From positions 124,001-188,000 of the forward strand of contig JAFEMH010001295.1 in assembly GCA_022495995.1 (NCBI GenBank): a stretch of 64,000 nucleotides of DNA, read 5' to 3'. Positions within the stretch are counted from its first letter, which is position 1. The number at the start of each line of letters is the position of its first letter. The position numbers and the translations under genes are program-made. The notes beneath the pieces are model-generated. The model searched no databases and was not told where the DNA came from. It saw only the letters and a program-made list of their open reading frames with translations. The DNA comes from Adenophora triphylla var. japonica (lineage: Eukaryota; Streptophyta; Magnoliopsida; Asterales; Campanulaceae). Below are positions 42,166 to 52,594 of this stretch, piece by piece.

Positions 42166-42591
42166 GGGAGAAACGTTTCTCCATAAGTTATGGAGAAACG
42201 GGTATCCAGAACCTTTTGAAAGGATATTCAGAAATTTTGTATTGGCCATGACCTTGGCCCATGGCCTTGGCTTGGGTAATTCTAAATTTCTGGTTATTCA
42301 TTTTGAAAGTTTCTAAATATCCAGAACCTTTTGAAAGGATATTCAGAAATTTTTGTATTAGATATCCAGAACCTTTTGAAAGGCTTCTGGATATCAATAT
42401 TAAATGTTCTGGATATTCAGAACTCTTTGAAAGTGATATCCAAAATCTTTTTAAGTTGATAGCCAGAAAGTTGGTATGTGTTGGTCTCATTCTAACATAA
42501 CTTCTGGATATCATGATCAAAGGGTCCTGAATATCCAGAACCTTTAGAAAAACACGTTTCTTCATAACTTATAAAAAAACGCATTTCTCCG
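42166..42591. mobile_element. Foldback element with internal ATATCCAGAA repeats
   Basis: The terminal inverted repeats are about 35 bp: GGAGAAACGTTTCTCC...GGAGAAACG on the left and the complementary CGTTTCTTCATAACTTAT...CATTTCTCC on the right. Inside, TATCCAGAACCTTTTGAAAG recurs three times in direct orientation and again inverted (TTCTGGATATC). No ORF is credible. Confidence 0.65.
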
Positions 42592-42798
42592 AAGACCTAC
42601 TCATACTTCAATAAAGTTAGAATTGATTGTCAAAGCAATATGGTAAATGATACAACCACAAATTCAACGTACCCGCCCTAAAATATGGAAATGAGTCCAC
42701 ATTTATTTCTTTAGGACTCATTTCTTGATACAAGGTCCGAGGATTTGGAAGTTGGAACATCGAATGCTCTCAACACTTAATTTGTTTATAATGATGCA
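42592..42798. other. Spacer, target site of the large CACTA element
   Basis: No feature is seen except GCA at 42796-42798, which is repeated at 47678-47680. Confidence 0.5.
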
Positions 42799-42818
42799 CA
42801 CTATTAGAAACATACCTT

Positions 42819-43336
42819 TTACCGACGAAAATTTTCGTCGATAATTACCCAGTTTCGTCGGTAAATGGATATTACCGACGGATTTTGTCCGTCGGATTCC
42901 GTCGGAATTAATTGGTTGGTAATACCGACGGACCAATTCCGTCAATAATACCGGCGGATAGTCCATCGGTAAACCCAAAATTCCGCCGAAAATCATCCGT
43001 CGGCAAGGAGGTACGCCGGCCGGTTTGCCGGAGCCATTGCCGGAGGTTACCGACGGAAATTTCCGTCGGTAAATATTAAAAAATTAAAAAAATAAAATTC
43101 ATTACCGACGGTTATATCCGTTGGAAACCTTAAATTTTACCGGCGGATATGTCTGTCGGAAATCTAAAACATTACCGTCGAAAATGTCCGTCGGTAATGA
43201 GTTTTATTTTTTTATTTTTAATTATTTACCGACGGAAATATCCGTCGGTAACGAGATTAATTATTTTATTTCCATCGGTAATGAGATTTATTTATTTTTT
43301 TTTATTATTTACCGACGAAAATTTTCGTCGGTAATT
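42819..43336. repeat. CACTA left subterminal repeat array
   Basis: More than fifteen copies of TTACCGACGG, CCGTCGGTAA or one-mismatch variants occur in both orientations. In Spm-like elements such arrays bind the element-encoded TNPA-type protein. Confidence 0.85.
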
Positions 43337-43475
43337 TGTCCAGATTTTTAAAAAAATTTCTATTTTATTATTAAACCACCTGTAAACCTGTCAAACCTGT
43401 CTTAAACAAATCCCAACATACAAAGAAACACAAACAACCTGTTTCGCTTGAAACAACCATCCAAATCAAGCGAAA

Positions 43476-43735
43476 CAGGAAAGGGGTAAGGGGTAATGGG
43501 AAAGGGAAAGGGAAAGGGAAAAGGGGAAGGGGAAAAGGGGAAAGGGGAAAGGGGAAAGGGAAAATGTTTTGTTTGAACATCAAATAAAGGGAAACTGTAT
43601 CCAACAACCTAAAGCGAAACGGGAAAGGGGAAAGGGAAAGGGAAAAAGGGAAAAGGGAAAAGGGAAAGGGGAAAAGGGGAAAGGGAAACTGTTTTGCTTG
43701 GAGAAAAGGAAAGGAAAAGGGAAACAAAATATGTT
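43476..43735 (+). repeat. (GGGAAA)n G-tract repeats
   Basis: Two blocks (43478-43565 and 43618-43735) of GGGAAAGGGAAAGGG and GGGGAAAAGGGG are separated by AT-rich sequence with AAACTGT and TGTTTTG phrases. Many windows satisfy the G3+N1-7 quadruplex pattern on the plus strand. Confidence 0.85.
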
Positions 43736-43865
43736 TGTTAGATTACATGCCAAATAAAATGAATGTTTAACTACCACGACCACGACCACGAGCGCTACCG
43801 CTACTACCGCCACTTCGCCTAAGGTATTGACCGACTGATGAGTCAGAAGCATTACCGCTATTACG

Positions 43866-44510
43866 TTACTGTGGTTGCAAATTCATGGTAGTCAAGTATT
43901 GTTGCATGCGCTGCTCAAGCTGTTGCTCCAATATGCTCTGCACCTGGGTCTCCACCTGGGCCTCCATCTGGGCCTGCACCTGGCTCTAGATCTGCTCCAC
44001 TTGCCTCTGAGCCTCTCTCTGGACTCGATCATCAAACACCTCTTGATCCACATGCTGACTGCCGGAGGAAGAAGATGAAAAGTATTGCGTAGTAGGGCTG
44101 CGGAATGGCATGTTAAAATACCCAGCACCATGTCCTCCGAATCCAGGCAAGCGGTCTCCCTTTGGTTGCTTGTCTCGGAGGACAATGGCCGCCTAAAGCT
44201 TTTCACGAAAGGCGGGCCGCTCGGTGCTCTTAGGCGCCATACTTCCTTCTTCAATAGCCTCTTCACGAGCCCGCCTATCGTACTCTTCCTGAAAAAAAAA
44301 AGTATACACTATGGTAAAAAATAATATTTCTTTAACTAAATAATTTATAATTTACTAATAGAAAATACTATTAACACTTACATAAAGGGTCTGGTAATAA
44401 GGGTTAACTCACTGTGGCCCTGAGCCATCAGGAGCCTCCACAATATGTGTAGCCATAAACACAGCAGCTGCATCAGCCTCATCATCTCCGTGTTTCTTTC
44501 GCTTAACATA
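43866..44510 (-). pseudogene. Decayed TNP-like gene of the CACTA element, two exons
   Basis: On the minus strand, exon 1 (about 44395-44510) reads KRKKHGDDEADAAAVFMATH and ends near a GTAAGTG donor. After an intron with acceptor TTTTTTTTTCAG, exon 2 (43866-44291) reads EEYDRRAREEAIEEGSMAPK, a Gly/Ser-rich middle, and a coiled-coil end VQAQMEAQVETQVQSILEQQ...MNLQPQ with stop at 43866. This matches the C-terminal half of the plant En/Spm accessory proteins (Pfam Transposase_24 type), which bind subterminal repeats. Stops at HSEL/GPQ*, EKL* and QI* show decay. The N-terminal part was not found. Confidence 0.6.
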
Positions 44511-44867
44511 TAAAAAAATTAAAACTTCAAAATTTCATCAAATAATAACAATATATGAATCAAATAGAGTATTGCATAATTTACAAACGGATAATAAATT
44601 AAGTAAGTTTATCATTCGGGACCAAGTCTCGCTGAAGTTAATTGATCCTCCAGTGTGCACACTTCCCCGCCCCTCTTGTGAGTTCCTATTATTTTTTGCA
44701 ATTTTTTATTTTTTTTGAAAATATTCACTATTCCAATAGGCTTCCCACTGCTTCCACGCACTATTCGAGAAATTACTTTGTCTACTTGCTTTATAATCGA
44801 AAATCAAGAAATTTCGGCAGCATAACCCCATGGTCTCCAAGTGCACGACGTAGACTAGGTCAATCAA

Positions 44868-44896
44868 ACACTATCGATTAGAATCGATAGTGTGTA
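44868..44896. repeat. Short perfect palindrome
   Basis: ACACTATCGATT and AATCGATAGTGT lie head to head with two bases between. I see no context that explains it. Confidence 0.6.
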
Positions 44897-45318
44897 ATCA
44901 ACCATGCCTAGTATACACTCAGAGAACAATATGATTAATGCAACTGAAATATCTCAACTATCGACTATTCAAGCAATTTTAATAGACAATAATGATATTT
45001 ACAAAATCATATAATCGTGCATTTCAAGACTGTCCACACGAAAAATTTAAGAATCGATGACTACATGTTGACCTCAACATGATAAGTTAAAGATTCTTAA
45101 ATGGGTTTATAAGCTTTTGTGTTTCAACCGTCACAACGTCACGTCGTAATATTAATTTTTATTCATTACCGTAAAATGCATAATTTTACAATAATGAATT
45201 AACACACATATCTATCATATTTTTTAAATTCTTAATATTGTGAATAATTTTAAATATTAATTCTTTGTTGTAAAATATATAATTTTATAACGATGAATTA
45301 AATTAACATTTATAAACA

Positions 45319-45525
45319 AGATGAGAGTCGTTCTCATCCACAACTATCAAAACCCTATCTCAGCTTAGACCAAGAAAGACAGAGCAAACAAGTTCTCGAC
45401 TGTTTGAGCAAATGATTTTCTATTTAATAAGAGTTTTTCCAGTTTCGCTGTCCTCCTCTCTAAGGATCTCAAACATAACAGCCATGTTTGTGACAGTGCC
45501 TGTTTTACTCTTCACTGGTGTTATA
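45319..45525 (-). pseudogene. NSE4: NSE4-like fragment (left arm, antisense copy)
   Basis: Read on the minus strand, the arm contains LLLNRKSFAQTVENLFALSF followed by LV and then a stop in place of KDGR. Residues N, S and V here match the NSE4 family better than the right arm (K, A, I). Upstream codons are shifted by one-base indels near GEEG and EEK. The copy is noncoding as it stands. Confidence 0.65.
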
Positions 45526-45552
45526 CGGTCACAAGTAAAAACAAGGTAACAG

Positions 45553-45762
45553 TATAACACCAGTGAAGAGAAAACAGACACTGTCACAAACATGGCTGTG
45601 ATGTTTGAGATCCTTAGAAAGAAGAGGACAGTGAAACTGGAAAAACTCTTATTAAAGAGAAAATCATTTGCTCAAACAGTGGAGAACTTATTTGCTCTAG
45701 CTTTCTTGATCAAAGATGGACGAATTTTGATAGCTGTGGGTGAGAAAGGCTCTCATCTTATT
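45553..45762 (+). pseudogene. NSE4: NSE4-like C-terminal domain fragment (right arm, sense)
   Basis: The open frame reads NTSEEKTDTVTNMAVMFEIL, RKKRTVKLEKLLLKRKSFAQ, TVENLFALAFLIKDGRI. This matches the start of the conserved C-terminal domain of NSE4, the kleisin subunit of the SMC5/6 DNA repair complex, whose plant versions carry RKSFAQTVENLFALSFLVKD. The fragment is about 70 codons of a protein of roughly 350-400 residues. It has no start or end of its own and runs into simple repeats. The identification is by motif memory and was not database-checked. It is most likely captured from a host gene. It is not a functional NSE4. Confidence 0.7.
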
Positions 45763-45765
45763 TAT

Positions 45766-46081
45766 ATATATACATATATGTATATTTTTATTTTTATTTT
45801 TTATTTTTTATTTTATTTTTTATTTATTATTATTATATTTTATTATTATTATTATTATTATTATTGTTTATAATTATTATTATTATATTTTATTTTATTA
45901 TTATTTATTTTATTTATTTATTTTGTTTTTTATTTTTATTTTTTATTTTATTTTTTTTTTATTTTTTTACTTATTTATTTATTTTTTTCCAACAACCTTT
46001 TCACACGATGACATATGAGGATTCATGTTAGCCGACCCCAAATTATTTTGAGACTAAAGCTTTGTTGTTGTTGTTGTTGAT
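45766..46081 (+). mobile_element. RTE LINE 3' tail with low-complexity (TTA)n
   Basis: GAGGATTCATGTTAGCCGAC...TGTTGTTGTTGTTG (about 46016-46079) is the RTE 3' terminus also seen on the minus strand at 26222-26310. The preceding 220 bases are T-rich with TTA repeats. It starts directly after the NSE4 inverted repeat. Confidence 0.75.
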
Positions 46082-47177
46082 TAGGAGTCTAATTTCTTAA
46101 CAATACTTCCATCCAAGTCATCCTAATTTTAGACATTCACCCCCATCCCTCCCCCTTTGACTTTACACAAGCCATTTAATACAAATTAAGAGTAAACAGT
46201 TGACTGCTTGATCAAAAAGTGTAATCCGACCTAAGGTGCATCTAGGGTGCCAGGATTGATATCAGACGCTCAAACGTAGGCGAGATACATCACCGTCCGC
46301 GATGCCGTCAATCGCCCCAAAATGGGATCTAGAACTAGTGAGGTAGTGTGCGGCAGATTATACATAACCCAATAATTCTAATTCAAAACAACATTTTCAC
46401 CAAATTAGCCCCAACTTCATAATCTACATATACCCACATACATAAACATGGCAGCCATGAAAAAACAACTTACACATACCAAGTTATAGATTCTTATATG
46501 GGATAAGTGCTTCAACATTATAAACTACAAGATCATCCTTTGATCAATCAAAAAAGACGCACAATAAAATCAAACATAATAAAATAAATGAATCAAAAAT
46601 TATAACATGGATCATAAATAGAGCATTAACTAGAAACAACAGAAACTAAAAACAATCAGTTGACCAAAAGATAGAAAACCTTTGACCATAAAATCAAAAA
46701 TCCTATTCACACACGCACAAAAACAAGTATACTAATCCACAACACACAATCTATGGCAAAAAACGTGGATCAGAAACAGAACAATATCAGAAAATAAAAA
46801 CAGAATACAGAGATCAAAGCAGAAAAAGATGGATCAGCAACAGAGAAGAACTAGGGAAAAATCATCAATATATCAATAAAAAACAGAGTATATTTAAATA
46901 CCAAAGCAACCCTTTAACAAAAAGATTAGAACTTTATTGACAGAAAATTCAAAAATAAAAATCAATAATCCTAAATCATAGTTAAAAAATGCATCTTTAA
47001 ACCCAAATCACACATACCCAGTAACAATAACCGGCTAATCAGATCAGAAAACAGTAACAAAACACACTAAATACCATATTGACTTGAAAAATCAAAACTT
47101 GAGAAATAGAAAGGAGAAATCCTTACCAGAAATTAGGAAGGAATCGGCGGCAACGGCGGCGAATGGCTGTGACAAAT
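46082..47177. other. CACTA interior, noncoding
   Basis: AT-rich sequence with A-rich plus strand and no trusted ORF. By position it may hold decayed introns or the 5' part of the element gene on the minus strand. Confidence 0.4.
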
Positions 47178-47440
47178 GAGAGAGAGAGAAAGTGAGAGAG
47201 AGAAATCGAGTGAGAGAGAGAAAGCGATTGAGAGAGAGAGAGATGGCTTACCGGCGATGGCAAACGGCGAATGGAAAGAGACGACGGAGACGGCGTTAGG
47301 GTTCACGTTCTTGGCGAATTACTGATGAGAGAGAGAGAAAGTGAGGGAGAGAAATCGAGTGAGAGAGAGAAAGCGATTGAGAGATAGAAAGATGGTTACC
47401 GGCGATGGCGAGGCTCGGCGGCGACGGCGTTAGGGTTCGC
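47178..47440. repeat. Tandem duplication of a GA-rich leader block in the CACTA element
   Basis: AGAAATCGAGTGAGAGAGAG and GAAAGCGATTGAGAGA occur twice, about 147 bases apart (near 47205 and 47350), each followed by CCGGCGATGGC and GACGGCGTTAGGGTTC. It is probably the duplicated promoter or leader of the minus-strand gene. Confidence 0.75.
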
Positions 47441-47527
47441 TCTTTGCGAATTACTGAGGAAGGAAGGCGTAATTAAAAATGAAGGCGTAATTAAAAATGG
47501 GGAATTTTTCAATATATATAGGGCTTT

Positions 47528-47660
47528 GTTACCGACGGACGGGGTCCGTCGGTAATACCGACGGAATTTTATCAATTACCGACGGACGAAACGAAATTTA
47601 AAAAAAAAATTCCCGGTAAATGAAAATTATTTTCCGTCGGTAAAAGTCCGTCGGTAAAGC
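47528..47660. repeat. CACTA right subterminal repeat array
   Basis: It has six or more copies of TACCGACGG or CCGTCGGTA, matching the left array. Confidence 0.85.
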
Positions 47661-47677
47661 CCCTGTTTCTAGTAGTG

Positions 47678-47890
47678 GCAGGAATCATTTCAGATTAGCT
47701 TAATATAGAAATAGGTTGTAATTCAGCTATTATAACTTGACATCACGAACAAAGGACTTGTCGGGATGGTATACGGCTAACACCCTCCGACGGGATGATA
47801 AAATATAGAGTTATAAGTTTATATGAAACTGTATTAAAAATAACGTAATCTCAAAATAACCAATATAACATTACCTTTTTCCGTTGGCTA
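47678..47890. other. Spacer between CACTA element and LTR stack
   Basis: The GCA duplication is followed by AT-rich sequence. There is no gene. Confidence 0.4.
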
Positions 47891-49082
47891 TGTATAAGTG
47901 TCCCAATCTGGGTCGTTAGTGTTCCGTCAGCTCAATTTAATGATTTATAATCATTTAGGGGCATTTCACACATTTTTTAGACATTTTGAATGAGGAAGGA
48001 CCTCTTAAGAATAAGAAAAAAGCCTAAGACCTCGCTGGAATGTGTCATTTCCAAGAAAGAAGAGAATATTGATAAAGGGAAAACAGCCAAAACATCTTTC
48101 TGCAAAAAACAGGCACGCTGCTAATCCCATCCGCACGGATAAGATTGTAGCCTCAAACTCACCCACACGGATGAGATTGCATCCTGACCAAGCTATAAAT
48201 ACAACTCTTTCCCCTCAGTTTCAAAAAAAAACCTATATCCTACAGTTACTCTGCCAAAATTTATACTCCAAACAACCTTAAATACTCCCACCACTCAAAT
48301 TCAACACCAAATCCAACACCAAATTCTTCCTAAGCCTTGAAATCACTCAAACCCTAAACACCAACCCAAGAAACATTGGTAAAACCCTTATTCCCTTACT
48401 CAAATCTCCTTCATTCATGCATACATTTCATACATAAATGATGTATAATTGTTGGTTTACTTGTTGTTTACCTCCCTTGCCTCTTTGTCCCATGAATCCA
48501 AGAGGATCTCCATAGAGTTCATCTCCATGGATAATTCTCTATAAGTGGTCCATAATTTTACCTCCTATGTCTCTTTAAATTACTAATTGTTACTTGCTCT
48601 TTTGACCTAAAATGTGGTCATCTTGGAGTTCATCTCCATAGATGATCACTTCAAATGGTCCATAGTTTTTTACTTCCTTGCAAATGTCCCCCCTTAGTCT
48701 AAGATGTTCACCTTGGAACCATTTTCATGGATGAACATCCTTAAGACTTACATATTTAGGTCACACAAGATGTAGGAGATACACTTGAGTATAGATCTCA
48801 AGGATGGTCCTTCTAGTGACCACCTTAGAGATCTTTCTTTAATGTTGATACATCTTGACCTAATTTTCTTGTTAATTTACTTTTTTTCATGTCAAATCCC
48901 CCTTTCCCTTGCAAATGACATGTTTCAAACTCCTAATGTAGCCCCGGGATGGCTTGATTAAGTGGATTCATCACTAATGACCACTAATCAATGTCTAGGA
49001 AAAGAGAGGACAAACATGGATGCCCAAAGAAATCAACTGTCCTTTATTTTCTACCTTCCAGTTATATTTCCAGTTAGGTTAT
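47891..49082 (+). mobile_element. Truncated Tat/Ogre-like LTR (same family as the 50876 LTR)
   Basis: It starts TGTATAAGTGTCCCAATC. Phrases such as AAGAGGATCTCCATAGAGTT and CCTAATGTAGCCCCGGGATG match the LTR at 50876 (around 51510 and 51690). The match stops at 49082, where another LTR begins, leaving out roughly the last 800 bases. A TATA box is at 48194, and ATCCGCACGGAT is at 48129-48140. Confidence 0.7.
48129..48200 (+). promoter_or_regulatory. LTR promoter: palindrome ATCCGCACGGAT and TATA box
   Basis: The arms ATCCG/CGGAT flank a CA centre at 48129-48140. A partly decayed second copy, CCCACACGGATG, is at 48162. TATAAATA is at 48194. Confidence 0.5.
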
Positions 49083-49311
49083 TGTAAGTACCCAAATCTG
49101 ACTCATGCCTTCTGGTTAAGTTTCCCGGCAATTTCCCGGACTTTCCTAAAGTCCGGGAACAATTCCGGAACTGTTCCGAACCTTCCGAGGAATGAAGGGA
49201 CTGTTTTAAATTAAAAAAACACGTTTTTCTTAATATGAGCACCCTTCTAGAAGTGCCACTTTGCATGATTCTAGAAACATGCTGAGTCACAAGGGATAAT
49301 ACCGCACGGCT

Positions 49312-49382
49312 ACATTAGGAGGGAACTCCTAGCCGCACGGCCTCATTTGCTCTATCCAGACTGCCTATAAATAGAGCCCTCC
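49312..49382 (+). promoter_or_regulatory. LTR promoter: palindromes CCGCACGG and GCCGCACGGC with TATA box
   Basis: CCGCACGG at 49312-49319 and GCCGCACGGC at 49332-49341 precede TATAAATAG (49376) by 64 and 44 bases. Confidence 0.5.
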
Positions 49383-49679
49383 TCTACCCATTTTGATACA
49401 CCAATTTCCAGCATCAAAACTCTATAAAAATATCCCTACGAAATTCAGGAAGCTGAGAAGCACCAAGAGTCACCTCCCTCCTCCTTGAAGCCTCCAAGAG
49501 TTGGTCCCTCCGCTAGGTAAACTCCAAAGAAGAAGAGGTCACCACCATTGGTAACCTCTCACCCCCCTTATCTTGCATTATACTTGTTATATGTGATTCT
49601 TGCCCCTTGCATTTACATATTGCTATATATATTGCTTGGTATATGACATATTTGTTGTTAAAGATCATATCTTTATTCA

Positions 49680-50110
49680 TGTAAATCATATCCCCTTCCC
49701 TTTGCATCCTTTGCATTAGAATAGCATCCTTTGCTCATAAAAATGTGATCTTTGCATTTCCATTGCATCCTTTGCTCATAAAAATGTGATCTTTGCATTA
49801 CCATTGCATTTTGCATTAAAAATCATATCTTTACATTAAAGGTGCATCCTTTGCACCTAAAACCCATTTTCATGCATAAAGATGCATCCTTTGCACTAAA
49901 AATCATGTCTTTACAATCAAAGTAGCATCCTTTGCTTTCAAAATGTAGTCTTTATGCATCCTTTGCATATAAAACACTATTTTTCCCCATAAAAATGCAT
50001 CCTTTGCATTAAAAATCCTTTCTTTACATAAGAAGCATTCTTTGCAATCAAAGAGCATCCTTTGCACCCAAAAATATCATCTTTTCATTAAAAATGTCAC
50101 TTTTATTATA
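49680..50110 (+). repeat. Minisatellite in LTR of element C
   Basis: Variants of GCATCCTTTGCATTAAAAAT and ATCTTTACATT recur about every 30-35 bases, roughly a dozen times. Confidence 0.8.
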
Positions 50111-50816
50111 AAACATGCATTCCCCTAGTCCTCAATTGGTACTTGATGCAACCTTCGGAACGGACCGGTGTAAAGATCCTATCTTTACATCGTTTTTTTC
50201 ATTAAAGGTGCCACAATCTCTTTAGAAAGGGATAAACCTTGAACCTATATCTCCGATTATCACTTGAGACGAGCATGATAGCTCCAATATAAGCTCAATC
50301 GTCTCAAGGTGTAGGATTGATGGGCTAAGGACACTCCTTTTCTAAAGAACCCCATTTTGGACTATAAAAGAGAGTCCTTCTCTTGATCACGCAAGACCCA
50401 AGGTCAAATAGCGATGATCACAAGTCCAAGATGAGGACGGGATCAAAGTCCCGAACACATAAAAATCCAAGGAATCCCGAGCGACAACCAACTAAATGGT
50501 TTGTACGTCCGTAAGACAACTTGGAACATTTCCCCCCCCCTCTTTTCAAACACATGCACACAAGAAAGCACACAAGCAAGCACGAAAAATGGAATCTAGG
50601 GAGACTTGCTACGGCAAGTCACCTTGGGTGAACGACGATCCGTTCTTCTCAAGGGGTAACTTAACCTCCGAACCCTAAAAACCCTTTTTTTCAAAGTTTT
50701 GAGGAAATCAAAATGGTGTGGCGACTCCGTTTTTCAAATTAAACCGGATGTTTTCAAACTCGCGTGAATCCAATCTAAAAAAACAAAAAATTGAATTTGG
50801 GCACAGATTCACAGTT

Positions 50817-50834
50817 TGGCGACTCCGCTGGGGA
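50817..50834 (+). other. Primer binding site of element C (tRNA-Arg)
   Basis: TGGCGACTCCGCTGGGGA is the exact complement of the 3' end, including CCA, of a plant tRNA-Arg whose acceptor begins GACTCCG. It begins three bases after the LTR end. Confidence 0.8.
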
Positions 50835-50875
50835 GATCCCAAAGGAGAAAAGCTTTTATTTTCAAAATAAACGAT

Positions 50876-52593
50876 TGTAAGTGCTCCAATTTGAATTGTT
50901 AGTATTTCTGTTAGAAAACTAACGAAAGCCTTCACATTCTTAACCTAAGCCTTAACTTTTCTAACAAAACCTAACTTTTCTAACAAAGCAAGGGTAAGTT
51001 GGGGATTGCTATTTATAGTTAAGCATGGTAAAGAATCTTACAAAAGGTAAAATTCCGAAACCAGTAAGCTGTAAAACACAAACTGGTTGCTTATTTTGAA
51101 ATATATTCCTCTTGTCCAAAGCCTGGAGCAGCATTTAATGAACAGTGCACGCCTACATACATGTCCGCGCGGATCCAATTGAACTTTTCAGAGGCCTATA
51201 AATAGAGCCCCTCAGTCTCAGAAAAACCATGAACAAATGAACAACAACTCACTCACAATAGCACTGGCGAAAATATTATAGAAAACAGTGGGAATTCCCT
51301 TGAATTGCTACCTTTTTCTTAATCATTTTCCCAAATCTCACTCACTAAACACTCACTAAATTCAAGTCTCAAACACAAACACAAGAAAGATAGGATACCA
51401 CCATTGGTAAACCCTCCTTCTCCTTACCTTAAACCTCCCTCATCCATGCATGCATCTGACATTTCAAAGATGTAACTTGTTTGTTGTCCATCCCTTGCCC
51501 TAGATCCAAGAGGATCACCATGGAAGTTCATCTCCATGGATGATCTTCTACAAGGATAAACATTCCTTCCAAATTGTTTTTACTTACTTACAAACATTTT
51601 TCTAAACCTAAAATCAATTTTCATACATAAAATCTTGATTTCAAGTTAAATCTCCCCTTCCCAAACAAATGAAGTGCTTCAAGTCCTAATGTACCCTAAG
51701 GATGGCTTGATATAGTAGATCATCACTAAACATGTCTAGTGATCATTAATCAAAGCCTAAGGAAATGGGGACAAAGCATGGATGCAAACCCCCTTTAAAT
51801 CACATTTTCCCTCTTGAGAATGTTGCTGTCCAGTAGCCTTTCTCTAAGACCTCTTTCCATTGTCTAATTTTTTGGACACAGAAAAACTTCGAATTTGGTG
51901 TTGACTACAAAATACTTTTTGTAGCCAACATCCATAGGATTCCATAAATATTTTTACTTTATTTTTTTCGGGAGAATAACTCCCTTTTTCAAATTATTTT
52001 TCAAAAGACAGTTTAGCAGTCTCTGGAAATCCAGATTTCACATCTGTGATTTCCAGGAGATTTTGGTCCCTCAAATCATCTCCAATCATAAAAATATTCT
52101 GCAGTAACCCTATTTAAGATGTTTTGAACAACTTTAATTCTCTGACTTTCCTCAGATTCTGAAGTTTTAAAACCCTTAAATCCATTTTAAAATCAAGTGT
52201 CCACTGCCTTTTTCATTCTGGCAGAATTGACTTTCAACTTCAAGGAGTCTTTTGAGTCCCAAAACTCAACCCTAAAATCATACCAAAAATCATGGTACTT
52301 GTTTAATGTCTTACAAAGAGTTCTCAATTTTTAATTTTCTCAGTTTACATTTATTTTAAACAAAACACACACACACACACAAATGGTTTCAAATTAGGAA
52401 GACTCGTTTTACGAGGCATTCTGGGTGAACCCTAACGTTCTTCCCGGAGTGTAACGTGACCTCCGAACTCAAATCTCTAATCTCGGCCATTTTTCAAAGT
52501 TTTGGCCCTTAAAATAAAAATGGCGTGGCGACTCCCGTTTTTTTTAAAAGTGATTTTCAAAAAGAAAAATTGTGGCGGGGCACATTCATCACA
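50876..52593 (+). mobile_element. 5' LTR of element D
   Basis: It starts TGTAAGTGCTCCAATTTG and ends ATTCATCACA, one base before a tRNA-Arg primer binding site. A TATA box is at 51197. TCCGCGCGGA is at 51164-51173, and TGGCGACTCC at 52526 repeats the PBS core. It lies 41 bases downstream of the PBS of element C, so D is inserted in C. The 3' LTR is outside the window. Confidence 0.8.
51164..51205 (+). promoter_or_regulatory. LTR promoter of element D: palindrome TCCGCGCGGA and TATA box
   Basis: A perfect 10-bp palindrome lies 33 bases upstream of TATAAATAG (51197). Confidence 0.5.
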
Positions 52594-52594
52594 G

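Larger units (their letters stand above)
45311..45765. repeat. Inverted repeat of an NSE4 coding fragment (arms about 215 bp, spacer 25 bp)
   Basis: The left arm 45311-45526 is the reverse complement of the right arm 45552-45765, with roughly 85-90% identity by eye. A transcript through it would fold into a hairpin of about 215 bp. Both arms derive from the same coding fragment and have diverged independently, each keeping family residues that the other has lost. Confidence 0.9.
42799..47677. mobile_element. Non-autonomous CACTA (En/Spm) transposon carrying a host-gene hairpin, TSD GCA
   Basis: The left end is CACTATTAGAAACA and the right end is TGTTTCTAGTAGTG, with GCA on both sides. Subterminal arrays of TTACCGACGG and its complement occupy 42819-43336 and 47528-47660. 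Inside are G-tract repeats, a decayed TNP-like gene (43866-44510), an inverted repeat of NSE4-like sequence (45311-45765) and an RTE LINE tail (about 45766-46081). There is no TPase gene, so mobility would need a helper. Confidence 0.92.
49083..50813 (+). mobile_element. 5' LTR of Tat/Ogre-like element C, inserted in the 47891 LTR
   Basis: It starts TGTAAGTACCCAAATC and ends GATTCACA, followed by a tRNA-Arg primer binding site at 50817. A TATA box is at 49376. TGGCGACTCC at 50719 repeats the PBS core inside the LTR. Only about 60 bases of its internal region remain before the LTR of element D. The rest, if present, lies beyond the window. Confidence 0.75.

Noticed and set aside
43371..43852. 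Minus-strand Pro/Phe-rich open frames
   Set aside because: They are translations of the GGGAAA repeats, with no codon structure of a gene.
45740..46018. Plus-strand frame of Tyr, Phe and Ile residues
   Set aside because: It is pure (TTA)n and T-rich low complexity before the LINE tail.
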